Shown here: positions 25,847 to 34,780 of the stretch, piece after piece
How the letters are laid out: every line of letters begins with the position of its first letter
Position numbering within the stretch: position 1 is the first letter of the stretch
Assembly (NCBI RefSeq): GCF_013002705.1
Contig: NZ_JABEND010000009.1
Coordinates: forward strand, 95,718 to 159,717
DNA from: Nakamurella aerolata
GTDB lineage: Bacteria > Actinomycetota > Actinomycetes > Mycobacteriales > Nakamurellaceae
DNA: 64,000 bases
Direction: 5' to 3'
The notes under the pieces: model-generated
Database searches by the model: none
What the model was told of the DNA's origin: nothing
Seen by the model: only the letters and a program-made list of their open reading frames with translations
Position numbers and translations under genes: made by a program

Positions 25847-28615
25847 CTACTTCACCAGGACGGTGGCGTGGCCGGTGGAGCGCTGCACGCTCGGATCGTC
25901 CGGCAGCCAGGTCACCACCACGTTCACCCTGCCCCTGGTGACTGGAATCGGGTCGGTGACGGCGCGGCCGGTGCCGTCGGCACCGGTGTTCAGCGGCACC
26001 GATGCCACTTTCTTGCCGGCGACGTTCACGTTCGCGGTGCCGGCGACCGCGACCGGCGTGCTCAGCTTCACCGTGGTGGTGACCACCAGGTTGCGCTTGC
26101 CCTTCACCTTGACGACGTCGGCGGTGACGGTGGTGGTGGACAGCACCATCGCCACCTGCAGTTTCTGGCTGGTGGTGGTGGCGGGCAGCGCGGTCCGCGG
26201 GTCGGCCGGGACGAAGGTGGCGGTGACGGCCATGACGCCGGCCGGGGTGGTTGCCGGGATCGGCAGGGTTGCGGTGCCGTCGGCGCCCACCTCGGACTGG
26301 CTCAACGTTGAGCGCCCGGAACGCAGCACCACCGTGCCGTGCGGCCGGCCGCCGCCCGGCAGCGTGACCGTTGCGGTGGCGGCAACCGGCTTGTCGGTGC
26401 CATAGACCGGTACGTCGGTGGGCAGCCGCAGGCTGATGGCCGACTGCACCGGCGCTGCCGGGGTGGCCGCACCCCAGCTGGAAGCGTTGCTGCCCAACGT
26501 GTATCGCAGCGTCTGCGCCGATGCCAGCTGAGCCACCGTCATCTCGGTACCGGTGTGCTGCGCACCGTCGACCGTCATGGACTGGATGAACGGTGCGCCG
26601 GCGGCGTCGGCGCTGGTCTCGATCCGCAGCGGCGGCTCGCCGGCGGCGCGGTGCACGGTGATGCCGGGGAACTGCGGCGTCGACAGCTGCAGCGCACCCT
26701 CGGAGGCGACGGTCGGGAACATGCCGAGCGCGGCGAAGACGTACCAGCTGGAGGTGGCGCCCATGTCGTCGTTGCCCGGCAACCCGGCCCGGCCGGTGGT
26801 GAACGCAATGTCCATCAGTTTGGCAACGATGTACTGGGTGGCCGCCGGCTTGCCGGCAGCGTTGTAGGCCCACGGCGCCGGAAAGCCCATCTCGTTGCCC
26901 ATATAGAAGCCTTGCGACTCCTGGCCGCCGTTGAGCTGCTTGGCGGTGGGCGTCACGGTGAGGGCGTTGTCGATGGAGAACAGCCGGTTCAGCCGCTCGA
27001 CGGCGGCGGCCGGTCCGCCGATCGCGGTGATCAGCTGCGGCCAGGACTGGCCGAACGAGAAGAAGTAGTTGGGCTCGGTCGACTCGTGGAACGAGCCTGG
27101 CACCAGCGGCCCCGGCTGCCCCGGCGCCGCCGGCTTGCTGCGCGCGGCAATGGTGGTGGTGGCCGGGTCGAAGATGCTCGTCCACCACTGCGCCCTGCCC
27201 TGCAGCTGGGCGGTGTCGGCCGCGGTGATTCCGGCGCTGTTCTTGACGGATTCGGGCAGGCCGGCCAGCAGTTGCGCTGCCGCCCAGTCGCTGTTGTACC
27301 GCTCGATGTTCGCCGAGGAGGCGTCCGGGTAGTAGCCGTCGGCCAGATAGTCGTCGAAGCCGGGGAAACTGGCGTTGCCGTTGCAGCTGCTGGCCGCGTC
27401 GTAGCCGGACTGCAGGGTGAGCCTGGCCGCGGCGTTCAGGTCGAAGTTGTTGGCGCCGAAGGCGTATGCGCCGGCCAACATCGGCGGCGCGTTGTCGCCG
27501 GCCATCGGTGTCGAGTCGTCGCTGGCGTCCACCCAGTGCGGGAAGGCGCCGCACTGCAGCCCATCGACCACCAGCGACTGGTTCACCTCGCTGGCGACGT
27601 CCGGCGCCAGTAGCGCCAGCAGCTGAGCCTGGGAGCGGTAGGTGTCCCACATCGACAGCCCGCTGTAGTGGGTGCGGTAGCCGCCGGTGGAACCGTCCGG
27701 CCGGCGGAACGGGTAATCGGCGACGTTCGCGGTTGGCCGGTCCAGCACCGTCCCGGTGACGTCGACGTCGGCCGGGTAGGGCTTGGCTGCGGCCATGCTG
27801 CGGAAGTCGCCGTTCACGTCGGAGTAGACCGTCGGCGAGCCGAACACCCGGTACAGCGCGGTGTAGAACTTGGTGAGCTGCTCCCGCTGCCGGGTGGTCA
27901 GCGCGGCCGGGTCGGCGGCCCGGTCGACCTGGATGCTGTTCAGTCTGGTGTTCCAGGCGGCGTCGGTCGCCTGGCGTACCTGGTCGAAAGTGCTTGCGGC
28001 GTTTTCGGTCTGCAGGTTGAGTTTGGCGTTCTGCTGGCTGACGGCGGAGATGCCGACCCGCATGGTGAGCGTCGGGTCGTCGGCCGGCAACTGGTACTGC
28101 AGCACCGCTGCTCCGTCCTGCACGGTATTGACGGTGCCGCCGCTCTGCGCCTTGAGCGATCGATTGAGCTCGGCGTAGAAGTACACCGGCGAGTTGAACT
28201 TGGTGCCGTACGGCGTGCAGAACGCCGGCGCCACCGCCGTCCCGCTGAGCGTGCGCCCGTCGTCGCCGATGGTGAGCTGGGTGTTGGCTGCCGAGATCTT
28301 GTTGCCGGCACCGGAATTGCTGTTGCCGTTGAGCTTGGTGTCGAGCGCGAGGTAGCCGGCGCCGGCATTCGGGTAGCTGAACTGTGCCATCCCGGTCCGG
28401 GTGGTGGCCGTCAACTCCACCGTCACCTTGTTGTCCAGCTGCACCGAGTACAGGCCGGGTTTGGCGGTCTCCGTCGCGGTCTTGAAGGTGACGCCGGTCG
28501 GCCTGGCACCGCTGGCCACCGGTTGCGGGGTGGACGCCGGCATCAGCCCGACGGCGCCCTGACCGGGGCAGCCGACACCGTTCAAGTGGGTGAGGCTGAT
28601 GGTGCTGACATCGTT
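25847..28615 (-). pseudogene. 5'-truncated GH92 alpha-1,2-mannosidase with C-terminal Ig-like repeats
   Basis: A single open frame of about 920 codons matches GH92 from the conserved SLTHLNGVGCPGQGAVGLMP onward. It includes GLSMWDTYRSQAQLLALLAP, FHESTEPNYFFSFGQSWPQL, the Glu region GFYMGNEMGFPAPWAYN and the Asp pair in GNDDMGATSSWYVFAALGMF. Two Ig-like (Big_3/5-type) repeats follow at the C-terminus (residues about 730-900). The family's first ~100 residues, including the signal peptide and N-terminal beta-domain, are missing: homology stops at about 28615, where the divergent FUSC gene begins. The first in-frame ATG is 28543. Without a secretion signal the enzyme is unlikely to reach extracellular mannan. 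Confidence 0.75.
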
Positions 28616-28709
28616 GTCAGGATGCTGCCAGCGTAATGGACGGCGCCAGCACCGGTCTGTTCCGGTGCCAGTGCCGATGCCGCCGTCGGCGCCGGTGCAT
28701 GATCGTCGG

Positions 28710-30947
28710 GTGAGCCTTCCGGTCAGCCCCGGCGCCCAATGGCGTCGAGAGATGCTACGGCGCGGGCGCACTCGGGTGCAGGTGGAGCGCCGCGACCTGA
28801 AGGATCGGATCGGCGCCGCAGACCCCGGTGGGGTCCGGCTGCACATGGCGTTCCGGGTGGTCGTCGCGATCGCCGCGGCGCTGGCGCTGGAGCGGCTGTG
28901 GTCCGCCGTCACCGGCATCGGTGCCGCGCCGGTGATGCTGCTCGGCGCGGTGGTTGCCATGCTGACCGCGTCCGGTATCAGGGAGAACACCAGGCAACGG
29001 ACGTTCAACGCCGCCTGGCCGGTACTGCCGGCGGCGGTGCTCGGCGGCGGCGCCGCCACCCTGACCAGCGGCGTGAAGTGGTTGACGCTGGTGCTGTTCG
29101 TCGTGGTGTCGTTTGTTGCGGTATGGATCCGCCGGTTCGGTCCGGCCTGGCTCACCTACGGGATGGTCGGCTGGCAGAGCTACTTCTTCATTCTCTTTCT
29201 CGGCCCGCCGATACATCAGTTTCCTATCATTATCGGCGCGCTCGCGCTGTCGGCCGTCAGTACCACCCTGCTGCTGTGCACGGTGCTGTATCAAGACCCG
29301 GCAAAGCGCTTGCGCCGCACCATCGCCGCCTACCGGGCGCGGGCCCGCGCGGTGATCTCGGCCGCCCTCGACGTGTTGGCCGAGCCGGACGATCGGGCAC
29401 CGGTCAAGGTGCTCCGTACTCAGCTGGTGCAGCTCTCCGAGATCGTGCTGTTGCTGGACGGGCAGCTCTCGGAAGACCGGGTGCTGCCGCCCGACGTCAG
29501 CCCATGGGCGTTGCGCCGCTGGGTGGTCGACGTCGAGATCGGCATGGACGAGCTGGTCTCTGCGGTGTTGAACTACACCGAGATCGCCCACCAGCAGCCC
29601 TTCACCCTCACCCGCAGGGTGCGGGAGGTGCTGCAGGCGGTCGGCTGGGCCGACTCCGATCGCGCCGCCGCACTCGCACTGCAGCTCGCCGACGACCCGG
29701 ACGCGCCCGCCCCCGCCCGGCAGCTGGGTCGCGGCGCCGACTTTCTGATCGACACGGTGGCGCGCTGGACGTCGGGCGAGCTGCTGCAGCCGGCCACCGG
29801 TGAGGCCAAGGCAGCGCTGTCGGAGTTCGAATCGGTGCTGGCGCTGCGCGCCGGACGATTGCCCGGCACTGCGCCGCTGGCCGAAAAGGCCGTGAAGGAC
29901 GCCGATGCGCCGGCGTGGTCGCCGGCCCGGCTGCGGTTGACCACCCGCCAGGCGGTACAGGCCTCGGTCGCGGCCGCGCTGGCGATCTGGATCGGGCACC
30001 TGATCTCACCGCAGCGGTACTACTGGGCGGTGATCGCAGCCTTCATCGCGTTCACCGGGACCGCGACGGCCAGCGACACCGTGCGGCGCAGCCTGGGCCG
30101 GGTGGTGGGCACGACGCTCGGGCTGCTGGCCGCCGTTGGACTGTCCGGATTGACGGCCGGGCACACCCCGTGGACGTACGTCGTGCTGCTGATCAGCCTT
30201 GGCCTGGCCTGGTACCTGTTCCCGATCAGCTACGGCGCGATGATCTTCTTCCTGACGGTCGCGCTCGGCCAGCTGTACGGGCTGCTGCACGAGTTCACCG
30301 ACCAGGTGCTGGAGCTGCGTCTGGCGGAAACCGTTGCGGGGGCGCTGATCGGGGCCGTCGTTGGGCTGTTGGTGCTGCCGGCCAGTGCGATGCGCACACT
30401 GCGGGTGGCGCGGGTGGAACTGCTCGGGCACCTGGCCGATCTGTTGGACAGCTGCCGGGATCTGGTGCTGCGCGGCGGCGGCATCCCGCCGGTGGCCGAT
30501 CGGCGGGCGGTGACCGCGCAGGTGGTGCAGCTGGACGCCGACGCCAGGCAGCTGGTGCAGGCGGTGCAATCACTGGTGACCGGGCGGTTCTTCTCGTCCG
30601 ACCGTTCCGGCATGCGGCACCGGGTGGCGGTGCTCGGGTCGGCAGCGGCGGCGGCGAGAGCCGTTGCGTCGCTGGTGAATCGGGGATATCCGCGCGGCAC
30701 CGAGACCGACATCGACCGGCCGGCCTACGCGGCGGCGATGCGTGAGCTGGCGACCGAGTCGCACCGGCTGGCATCGGTGCCGGAGCTGGAGAACGCCACG
30801 GCGCCGGAGCAGCAGGACATCGCCGCGCGGGTCGGCGAACTGCTTGATCCCGCGGTGCGCGGGCCGGCCAGAACGGCACCGTTGCGGCACCAGCTCAAGC
30901 GGTTGGCTGACTCGCTGAGCCTGCTCACCCCGCGGGGACGCCCGTGA
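28710..30947 (+). CDS. FUSC-family membrane protein (aromatic-acid exporter type)
   Basis: 745 residues with two membrane blocks. Block 1 (about 45-185) contains RVVVAIAAALALERLWSAVT and LVLFVVVSFVAVWIRRFGPA. Block 2 (about 425-570) has QASVAAALAIWIGHLISPQR plus YYWAVIAAFIAFTGTATASD, the FUSC-like signature. A cytoplasmic domain lies between and a second after. Relatives export aromatic acids or have unknown substrates. The GTG at 28710 is the best start (in-frame ATG at 28752 is an alternative). It is divergent from the truncated GH92 gene. Confidence 0.85.
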   Translation: MSLPVSPGAQWRREMLRRGRTRVQVERRDLKDRIGAADPGGVRLHMAFRVVVAIAAALALERLWSAVTGIGAAPVMLLGAVVAMLTASGIRENTRQRTFNAAWPVLPAAVLGGGAATLTSGVKWLTLVLFVVVSFVAVWIRRFGPAWLTYGMVGWQSYFFILFLGPPIHQFPIIIGALALSAVSTTLLLCTVLYQDPAKRLRRTIAAYRARARAVISAALDVLAEPDDRAPVKVLRTQLVQLSEIVLLLDGQLSEDRVLPPDVSPWALRRWVVDVEIGMDELVSAVLNYTEIAHQQPFTLTRRVREVLQAVGWADSDRAAALALQLADDPDAPAPARQLGRGADFLIDTVARWTSGELLQPATGEAKAALSEFESVLALRAGRLPGTAPLAEKAVKDADAPAWSPARLRLTTRQAVQASVAAALAIWIGHLISPQRYYWAVIAAFIAFTGTATASDTVRRSLGRVVGTTLGLLAAVGLSGLTAGHTPWTYVVLLISLGLAWYLFPISYGAMIFFLTVALGQLYGLLHEFTDQVLELRLAETVAGALIGAVVGLLVLPASAMRTLRVARVELLGHLADLLDSCRDLVLRGGGIPPVADRRAVTAQVVQLDADARQLVQAVQSLVTGRFFSSDRSGMRHRVAVLGSAAAAARAVASLVNRGYPRGTETDIDRPAYAAAMRELATESHRLASVPELENATAPEQQDIAARVGELLDPAVRGPARTAPLRHQLKRLADSLSLLTPRGRP

Positions 30948-30963
30948 GGCGCCACGTTTGACC

Positions 30964-30978
30964 TTGACGCGGCGTCAA
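30964..30978 (+). promoter_or_regulatory. Palindrome in the MerR-gene promoter
   Basis: Perfect 15-bp palindrome TTGACGC-G-GCGTCAA, 16 bp before the ATG at 30995, with a TTGACC -35-like box just upstream (30959-30964). A dyad placed in a promoter spacer is the usual MerR operator geometry, so the MerR protein encoded next probably controls its own expression. Confidence 0.6.
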
Positions 30979-30994
30979 CGTTGATGATGGGCGT

Positions 30995-31768
30995 ATGCGG
31001 ATATCGGAGGTCGCCGGAGCGGCCGGGACCACGCCGAGGGCGGTGCGGCACTACCACCGGCTCGGCATTCTCCCGGAGCCGGAGCGGCGGTCCAACGGCT
31101 ACCGCGACTACGGCACCGCTGACCTGCTGCGGTTGATGCGGGTGCGCTGGCTGGCCGACGCCGGGGTGCCGTTGTCGGCCATCCCGGGCGTGTTGCGGTC
31201 GGCGAGCACCGGCCGCTCGGAGCTGGTGGACGATCTGTCGGCGTTGGTCGCCGGTATCGCCGACCAGCAGGCGAAACTGGCGCGGCAGCAGGGCATTCTC
31301 AGCGGCATGCTGGAGGCCGCGGTCGCCGGCGAACGGGTCAGCCCGCTGCCGGCGCCGCTGGTCAACGCGTTCGACCGGATGCTCGCCGGCGCGCCCGACG
31401 AACAAGCACGCCGCGGGGTTCGGCACGACCGCGAGGTGTTCGAGGCGATGGCGCTGCGCGGCGCGCTGGACGAGCGGGTGATCGATCAATTCGTGGCGAT
31501 GACCGGTGACGAACAGCAGCTGGCCGATGCGGTGCAGCTGACGTCTCGAGTGATGGCGTTGCAAGGCAAGGATCCTGCCGCGATCCAGCCGGAGATCGAC
31601 GCGGTGGCCGCGCTGTTGCTCACCCACCCGATGGTGCGCACGCTGATCGGCGACCTCGAGGAGTTGCCGGCCGAGCTGGGCCACGACGAACTGATGCTGT
31701 TCGATCCCGCACAACGAGCCCTGGTGCGGTCGATGCTGACCCTGCTGCGGAAGGAGCGCGGACAATGA
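30995..31768 (+). CDS. MerR-family transcriptional regulator
   Basis: 257 residues. The N-terminal MerR HTH-wing is clear: MRISEVAGAAGTTPRAVRHY, RLGILPEPERRSNGYRDYGT and LMRVRWLADAGVPLSAIPGV. A coiled-coil helix follows, then a long effector region of about 150 residues without recognisable metal ligands. The gene overlaps the next one as ATGA, so the pair is co-translated and the membrane protein is a likely target or partner. Confidence 0.9.
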   Translation: MRISEVAGAAGTTPRAVRHYHRLGILPEPERRSNGYRDYGTADLLRLMRVRWLADAGVPLSAIPGVLRSASTGRSELVDDLSALVAGIADQQAKLARQQGILSGMLEAAVAGERVSPLPAPLVNAFDRMLAGAPDEQARRGVRHDREVFEAMALRGALDERVIDQFVAMTGDEQQLADAVQLTSRVMALQGKDPAAIQPEIDAVAALLLTHPMVRTLIGDLEELPAELGHDELMLFDPAQRALVRSMLTLLRKERGQ

Positions 31769-32301
31769 GCACGACCGATGGCGCCGTCGTGGCCCGCTAC
31801 GACAGGCAGCTGCGGCCGCTGATCTGGGGCATCGTGATCGCCTCGCTGATCGAAGCGGTGGCGCTGACGCTGCTGTTGCATCGCTGGCCGGTGATCGCGT
31901 GGATCCACGTGGCGGTGTGCGTGCTCGGCCTCGGCTTCACCTGGTGGTCGCTGCGGGGGTACCGAAACAACCCACACACCTTGCAGGACAACACGTTGCA
32001 CCTTCGCTACGGACGTCGAATCGACGTGCCCGTCGCACTGGACGCCATCGCCGCCGCTACCGCCACCCTGCGGGACGCCGGCACGAAGACCATCGGCTTC
32101 ACCGAGAACACCGACGGATCAGCCGACCTCACCCTCGGGGTAGCCGGCGTTGCGAACGCCACCCTGCGCCTGGAAAGGCCCATCGAGGTGACCATCGGCA
32201 AGCACGGCACCCGCACCGTCGGCCGCATCCACTTCCGTGCCGACGACCCGAACCCGTTGCTGCGCGCCATCAATGAGCGCGCGAACGTCGTGACTGGCTA
32301 G
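31765..32301 (+). CDS. Two-helix membrane protein of unknown function
   Basis: 178 residues. Two membrane segments near the N-terminus (PLIWGIVIASLIEAVALTLL and VIAWIHVAVCVLGLGFTWWS) are followed by a soluble beta-rich domain (NTLHLRYGRRIDVPVALDAI, TLRLERPIEVTIGKHG) resembling a PH-like or bPH fold. I do not recognise the family. Translationally coupled to the MerR regulator through ATGA. Confidence 0.7.
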   Translation: MSTTDGAVVARYDRQLRPLIWGIVIASLIEAVALTLLLHRWPVIAWIHVAVCVLGLGFTWWSLRGYRNNPHTLQDNTLHLRYGRRIDVPVALDAIAAATATLRDAGTKTIGFTENTDGSADLTLGVAGVANATLRLERPIEVTIGKHGTRTVGRIHFRADDPNPLLRAINERANVVTG

Positions 32302-32319
32302 TCCAGCGGCGGTGGAGTT

Positions 32320-32565
32320 TCAGGCCGACCGTTCTTGCTCAATCCGTTCCAGGATCCAGGAACGAACCAATGTCGAAGCAGGGAGATGCTTCTCTCGTGC
32401 AAGGCTCTCGACCCGAGCCTGCTCGTCAGCGCTCAATCTCACGGAGTAGACCCGCGAACGGTTTGGTCGAACCGCCTTGCTGCCTTCCGGATACTCTGCC
32501 TCGCGAGTGGCTTCCGACTCAGCTCGCAACCGTTCAATGAATTCCGTATCAACGTCTCTCGTCAT
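32320..32565 (-). CDS. CopG/BrnA-like antitoxin
   Basis: 81 residues. The C-terminal half carries a ribbon-helix-helix-like motif SRVYSVRLSADEQARVESLA then EKHLPASTLVRSWILERIEQ, a pattern of CopG/BrnA antitoxins. It overlaps the upstream toxin-like gene by 17 bp on the minus strand, toxin first and antitoxin second as in brnTA. The antitoxin frame is intact. Confidence 0.75.
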   Translation of the reverse strand: MTRDVDTEFIERLRAESEATREAEYPEGSKAVRPNRSRVYSVRLSADEQARVESLAREKHLPASTLVRSWILERIEQERSA

Positions 32566-32871
32566 CGTCCACCTCCTGTTCGTACAGCATCAGGTCATGC
32601 CCGGTCGCAGGCCACGCGTTGACCAGGTGCAGGGTGCCCATCACATCTCGATAGGCAATGACCACCAACACCCTGTCGGCCGTCAACGAAAACCCGATGA
32701 AGCGCGAAGCGCCCATGCGCGACTTCGGGTCAGGTTCGAATGCGGCTAGGCCACGATCGTCCAAACCTCCTGGCACCAATCCGGTTCAATATCTACAGCA
32801 CCGGGGTAACGACGCGAACGCGATCGGATGTACTGGACGGTCGTCTCGTCCCAATGCAGGGATTCACCCAT
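32549..32871 (-). pseudogene. BrnT-like toxin with a single-base frameshift
   Basis: From the ATG at 32871 the frame reads LHWDETTVQYIRSRSRRYPG and AVDIEPDWCQEV, then slips. The rest of the protein, LDDRGLAAFEPDPKSRMGAS, GFSLTADRVLVVIAYRDVMG and the NAWPATGHDL end, is in the +1-shifted frame and runs to 32549. The break is at GAGGTTTGGAC (around 32755-32766), where one more T would restore GAG-GTT-TTG-GAC. Restored length is about 107 residues. It could be a genuine mutation or a sequencing error in the T run. Confidence 0.75.
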
Positions 32872-32877
32872 CAGGAG

Positions 32878-32900
32878 AGTGTACTACGTTGTACTACACT
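32878..32900 (-). promoter_or_regulatory. Repeat-rich operator upstream of the brnT-like gene
   Basis: Inverted repeat AGTGTA (32878-32883) and TACACT (32895-32900) enclosing two direct copies of GTACTAC (32881-32887, 32891-32897). It begins 7 bp upstream of the toxin ATG, a place expected for a TA autoregulatory site. Confidence 0.5.
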
Positions 32901-32958
32901 CATCTAGGTCGGGACTCCATGTTCGCGGCGACGATGTGCCGGTGATGCTGCGACCGCG

Positions 32959-33477
32959 TCAGGAACCGTCGTTCTCGGTGGTGCCGGCCTGGCGTTTGCC
33001 GAGTTCGGCGTCCATTCGAAGCAGGCCAGGGCCGTCGTCACCGACGAGCTTGAGCTGGCCGAGGATCACCGAAACGGTGGACTCCTCCTCGACCTGCTCG
33101 GCCAGGAACCAGTTCAGCAGCGGCCGGGAATCGAGATCTCCGGCGGCTTCGGTCGCCCGGTAAAGGTCACGGATGGCGTCGGAGACCTTCTGCTCGTGCG
33201 CATAGGCGGCCTCGAAGGCGTCGGTCACGCTGGTGACGGCGACCTTGGGGGCGCCGATGTCGCCGATCTGCGGGTGGTTGCCGCGGTCGGCAACGTAGTC
33301 GATGAACTTGTTGGCGTGCACGATCTCTTCGTCCGCCTGATGCCGCAGCCACGCCGACATCCCCAGCAGGTCGCGCAGTTCCATCTCGATGGCGAGCTGG
33401 CGGTACACCATGCACGCCTGAAACTCGAGGGTGATCTGGTCGTTGAACTTGGCTTCCAATTCCGGCGAGAGTTTCAC
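32959..33477 (-). CDS. Non-haem ferritin (BfrB/FtnA type)
   Basis: 172-residue ferritin. The ferroxidase residues are seen in LNDQITLEF-type FNDQITLEFQACMVYRQLAI (Glu), RHQADEEIVHANKFIDYVAD (Glu, His) and LNWFLAEQVEEESTVSVILG (Glu, Gln). There is no haem-binding Met pattern of bacterioferritin. It oxidises and stores Fe(II). The GTG at 33477 is used because the ferritin fold starts there (KLSPELEAKFNDQITLEF). No clear Shine-Dalgarno sequence. It is downstream of the sortase gene with a hairpin between, so it probably has its own promoter in 33478-33571. Confidence 0.93.
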   Translation of the reverse strand: MKLSPELEAKFNDQITLEFQACMVYRQLAIEMELRDLLGMSAWLRHQADEEIVHANKFIDYVADRGNHPQIGDIGAPKVAVTSVTDAFEAAYAHEQKVSDAIRDLYRATEAAGDLDSRPLLNWFLAEQVEEESTVSVILGQLKLVGDDGPGLLRMDAELGKRQAGTTENDGS

Positions 33478-33571
33478 AATTTCAAGGAAACCAGAACGTA
33501 CCGATCGGCACCAGCAAGGCAAGGCTCGGCTCAGATATGCTGCCCCGGTGCGGCTTTGCCGTTCGCGAACG

Positions 33572-33591
33572 GCGTCGGCACTCGCCGACGC
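33572..33591 (-). terminator. Hairpin downstream of the sortase gene
   Basis: Perfect 8-bp stem GCGTCGGC (33572-33579), 4-nt loop ACTC, GCCGACGC (33584-33591), 33 bp beyond the sortase stop. No T-tract follows, as is common in high-GC actinobacteria. Neighbouring copies of GTTCGCGAAC and GGCGTC make the region repetitive. Confidence 0.5.
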
Positions 33592-33624
33592 GGCGGCGTC
33601 AGCACTTCGTCGGCGCGAACGGCG

Positions 33625-34611
33625 TCAGCCGACGAGGCTGGCGAACGCGATGATGTTGGACTCGTAGTGCCCCGACTTCGGGTTGAAGGTGCCACCGCAG
33701 GTGATCAGCCGCAGCCCGGCCCTGTCGAGGTTGCCGTACACCACCTCGGTGGGGAACTGATTCTTGGCGTACTCACGTACCGCGTCGATGCGGAAGTTGG
33801 CGACACTGCCGTCCGCCCGGTTGATCTCGACTGTGTCGCCGGGCTTCAGCTCGCCAAGTCGGTAGAACACCGACGGTCCGTTCTTGGCCGAGTCGACGTG
33901 GCCGAGCACGACGGACGGCCCGACTTCGCCCGGCGTCGGCGATTCGGTGTACCACCCCGACGAGCGGGTGTCCTCCAGCGGAGGTACCTCGATGCCGCCG
34001 TCCGCCAGCGGTTTCATCTTCAGCATCGGTGACTCCTTGACGCCGATCGCCGGGATCGACAGCGACGTCGGCACCGAGGCCGACAGCACCGGACCGGTCA
34101 CCTTCGCGGCCGAGAACGTCGGCACCACAACGGTATTGCGCAACTGCGGCAGCCCGGAGCCTGGCGCGGCGGCGGCCCGGCCGGCGGTGTTCGCCGAGCT
34201 CTTGGCGGACGCTGCGTCCGACGGCCCGGTGGCGGTCGCGCCGGAGCGCTCCGCCGGGGATGACGCCGATGACGCCGAAGGCGCAGAAGAGACAGAAGAC
34301 ACAGTCGATGCCGGCGCCGTTGGCGCGCCGGAAGCTGCGGAAGGTGCCGAAGCTGCTGAGGGTGCTGAATCCACCGAATCCGTTGCGCCGGCTCCGGTTT
34401 CGGTGCCAGAACCACCGGATTGACCGGACTCCACCGGGTTGATGGTGCCGGCGGCGGCCGCCGCCGGCTCGGCCGGTGGCCCCGGTTGCTGGGCGCTGGA
34501 GCAGGCTCCGGCCAGCAGCAGCACCGCGCCGACCAACGCCAACCCGGCGAGGTACCACCAGCGCATGCTGGCGCGGTCGGTCCGCTCGGTGGCGATCAGT
34601 TGGCCGGTCAT
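33625..34611 (-). CDS. Class F-like sortase with long low-complexity linker
   Basis: 328 residues. An N-terminal membrane segment LAGLALVGAVLLLAGACSSA (possible lipobox at Cys) is followed by a Ser/Ala/Pro-rich linker to about residue 150. The sortase domain contains SLSIPAIGVKESPMLKM, the catalytic His in SVVLGHVDSAKNGPSVFYRL and the catalytic Cys in LRLITCGGTFNPKSGHYESN. It would act outside the membrane, joining proteins to the wall or to each other. No arginine occurs between the Cys and the C-terminus, where sortases normally keep the third catalytic residue. Neighbouring upstream genes encode two ferritin-like exported proteins. Confidence 0.85.
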   Translation of the reverse strand: MTGQLIATERTDRASMRWWYLAGLALVGAVLLLAGACSSAQQPGPPAEPAAAAAGTINPVESGQSGGSGTETGAGATDSVDSAPSAASAPSAASGAPTAPASTVSSVSSAPSASSASSPAERSGATATGPSDAASAKSSANTAGRAAAAPGSGLPQLRNTVVVPTFSAAKVTGPVLSASVPTSLSIPAIGVKESPMLKMKPLADGGIEVPPLEDTRSSGWYTESPTPGEVGPSVVLGHVDSAKNGPSVFYRLGELKPGDTVEINRADGSVANFRIDAVREYAKNQFPTEVVYGNLDRAGLRLITCGGTFNPKSGHYESNIIAFASLVG

Positions 34612-34748
34612 CTGTTGTCACTTTCGTCGAGGAGGCTGCACGGGCCGACGCCGGAGACCTGGTTGGGAAGACCCCCGGCGCCGGCCCGCGGTAGCCGCTG
34701 CCACCCGGCGTCGGCCGACTGCTTGACCGACACCATGGCTGGCAGCGC

Positions 34749-34766
34749 TTTCCGCGGAAGCGGAAA
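34749..34766 (-). terminator. Hairpin after the anchored ferritin-like gene
   Basis: Perfect 7-bp stem TTTCCGC (34749-34755), loop GGAA, GCGGAAA (34760-34766), 14 bp beyond the stop at 34781. It separates the ferritin-like pair from the sortase gene, and may be a weak terminator or an RNA-stability element. Confidence 0.55.
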
Positions 34767-34780
34767 CCTGTTGATACGGA

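Noticed and set aside
28616..29155. In-frame upstream extension of the GH92 frame
   Set aside because: It lies inside the FUSC gene on the other strand, is Arg/Thr/Ser-rich and lacks a signal peptide or GH92 N-domain.
34255..34440. Ser/Ala repeat region in the sortase gene as an insertion or sequencing artefact
   Set aside because: Low-complexity linkers are normal between the membrane anchor and the catalytic domain of actinobacterial sortases, and the frame is intact.
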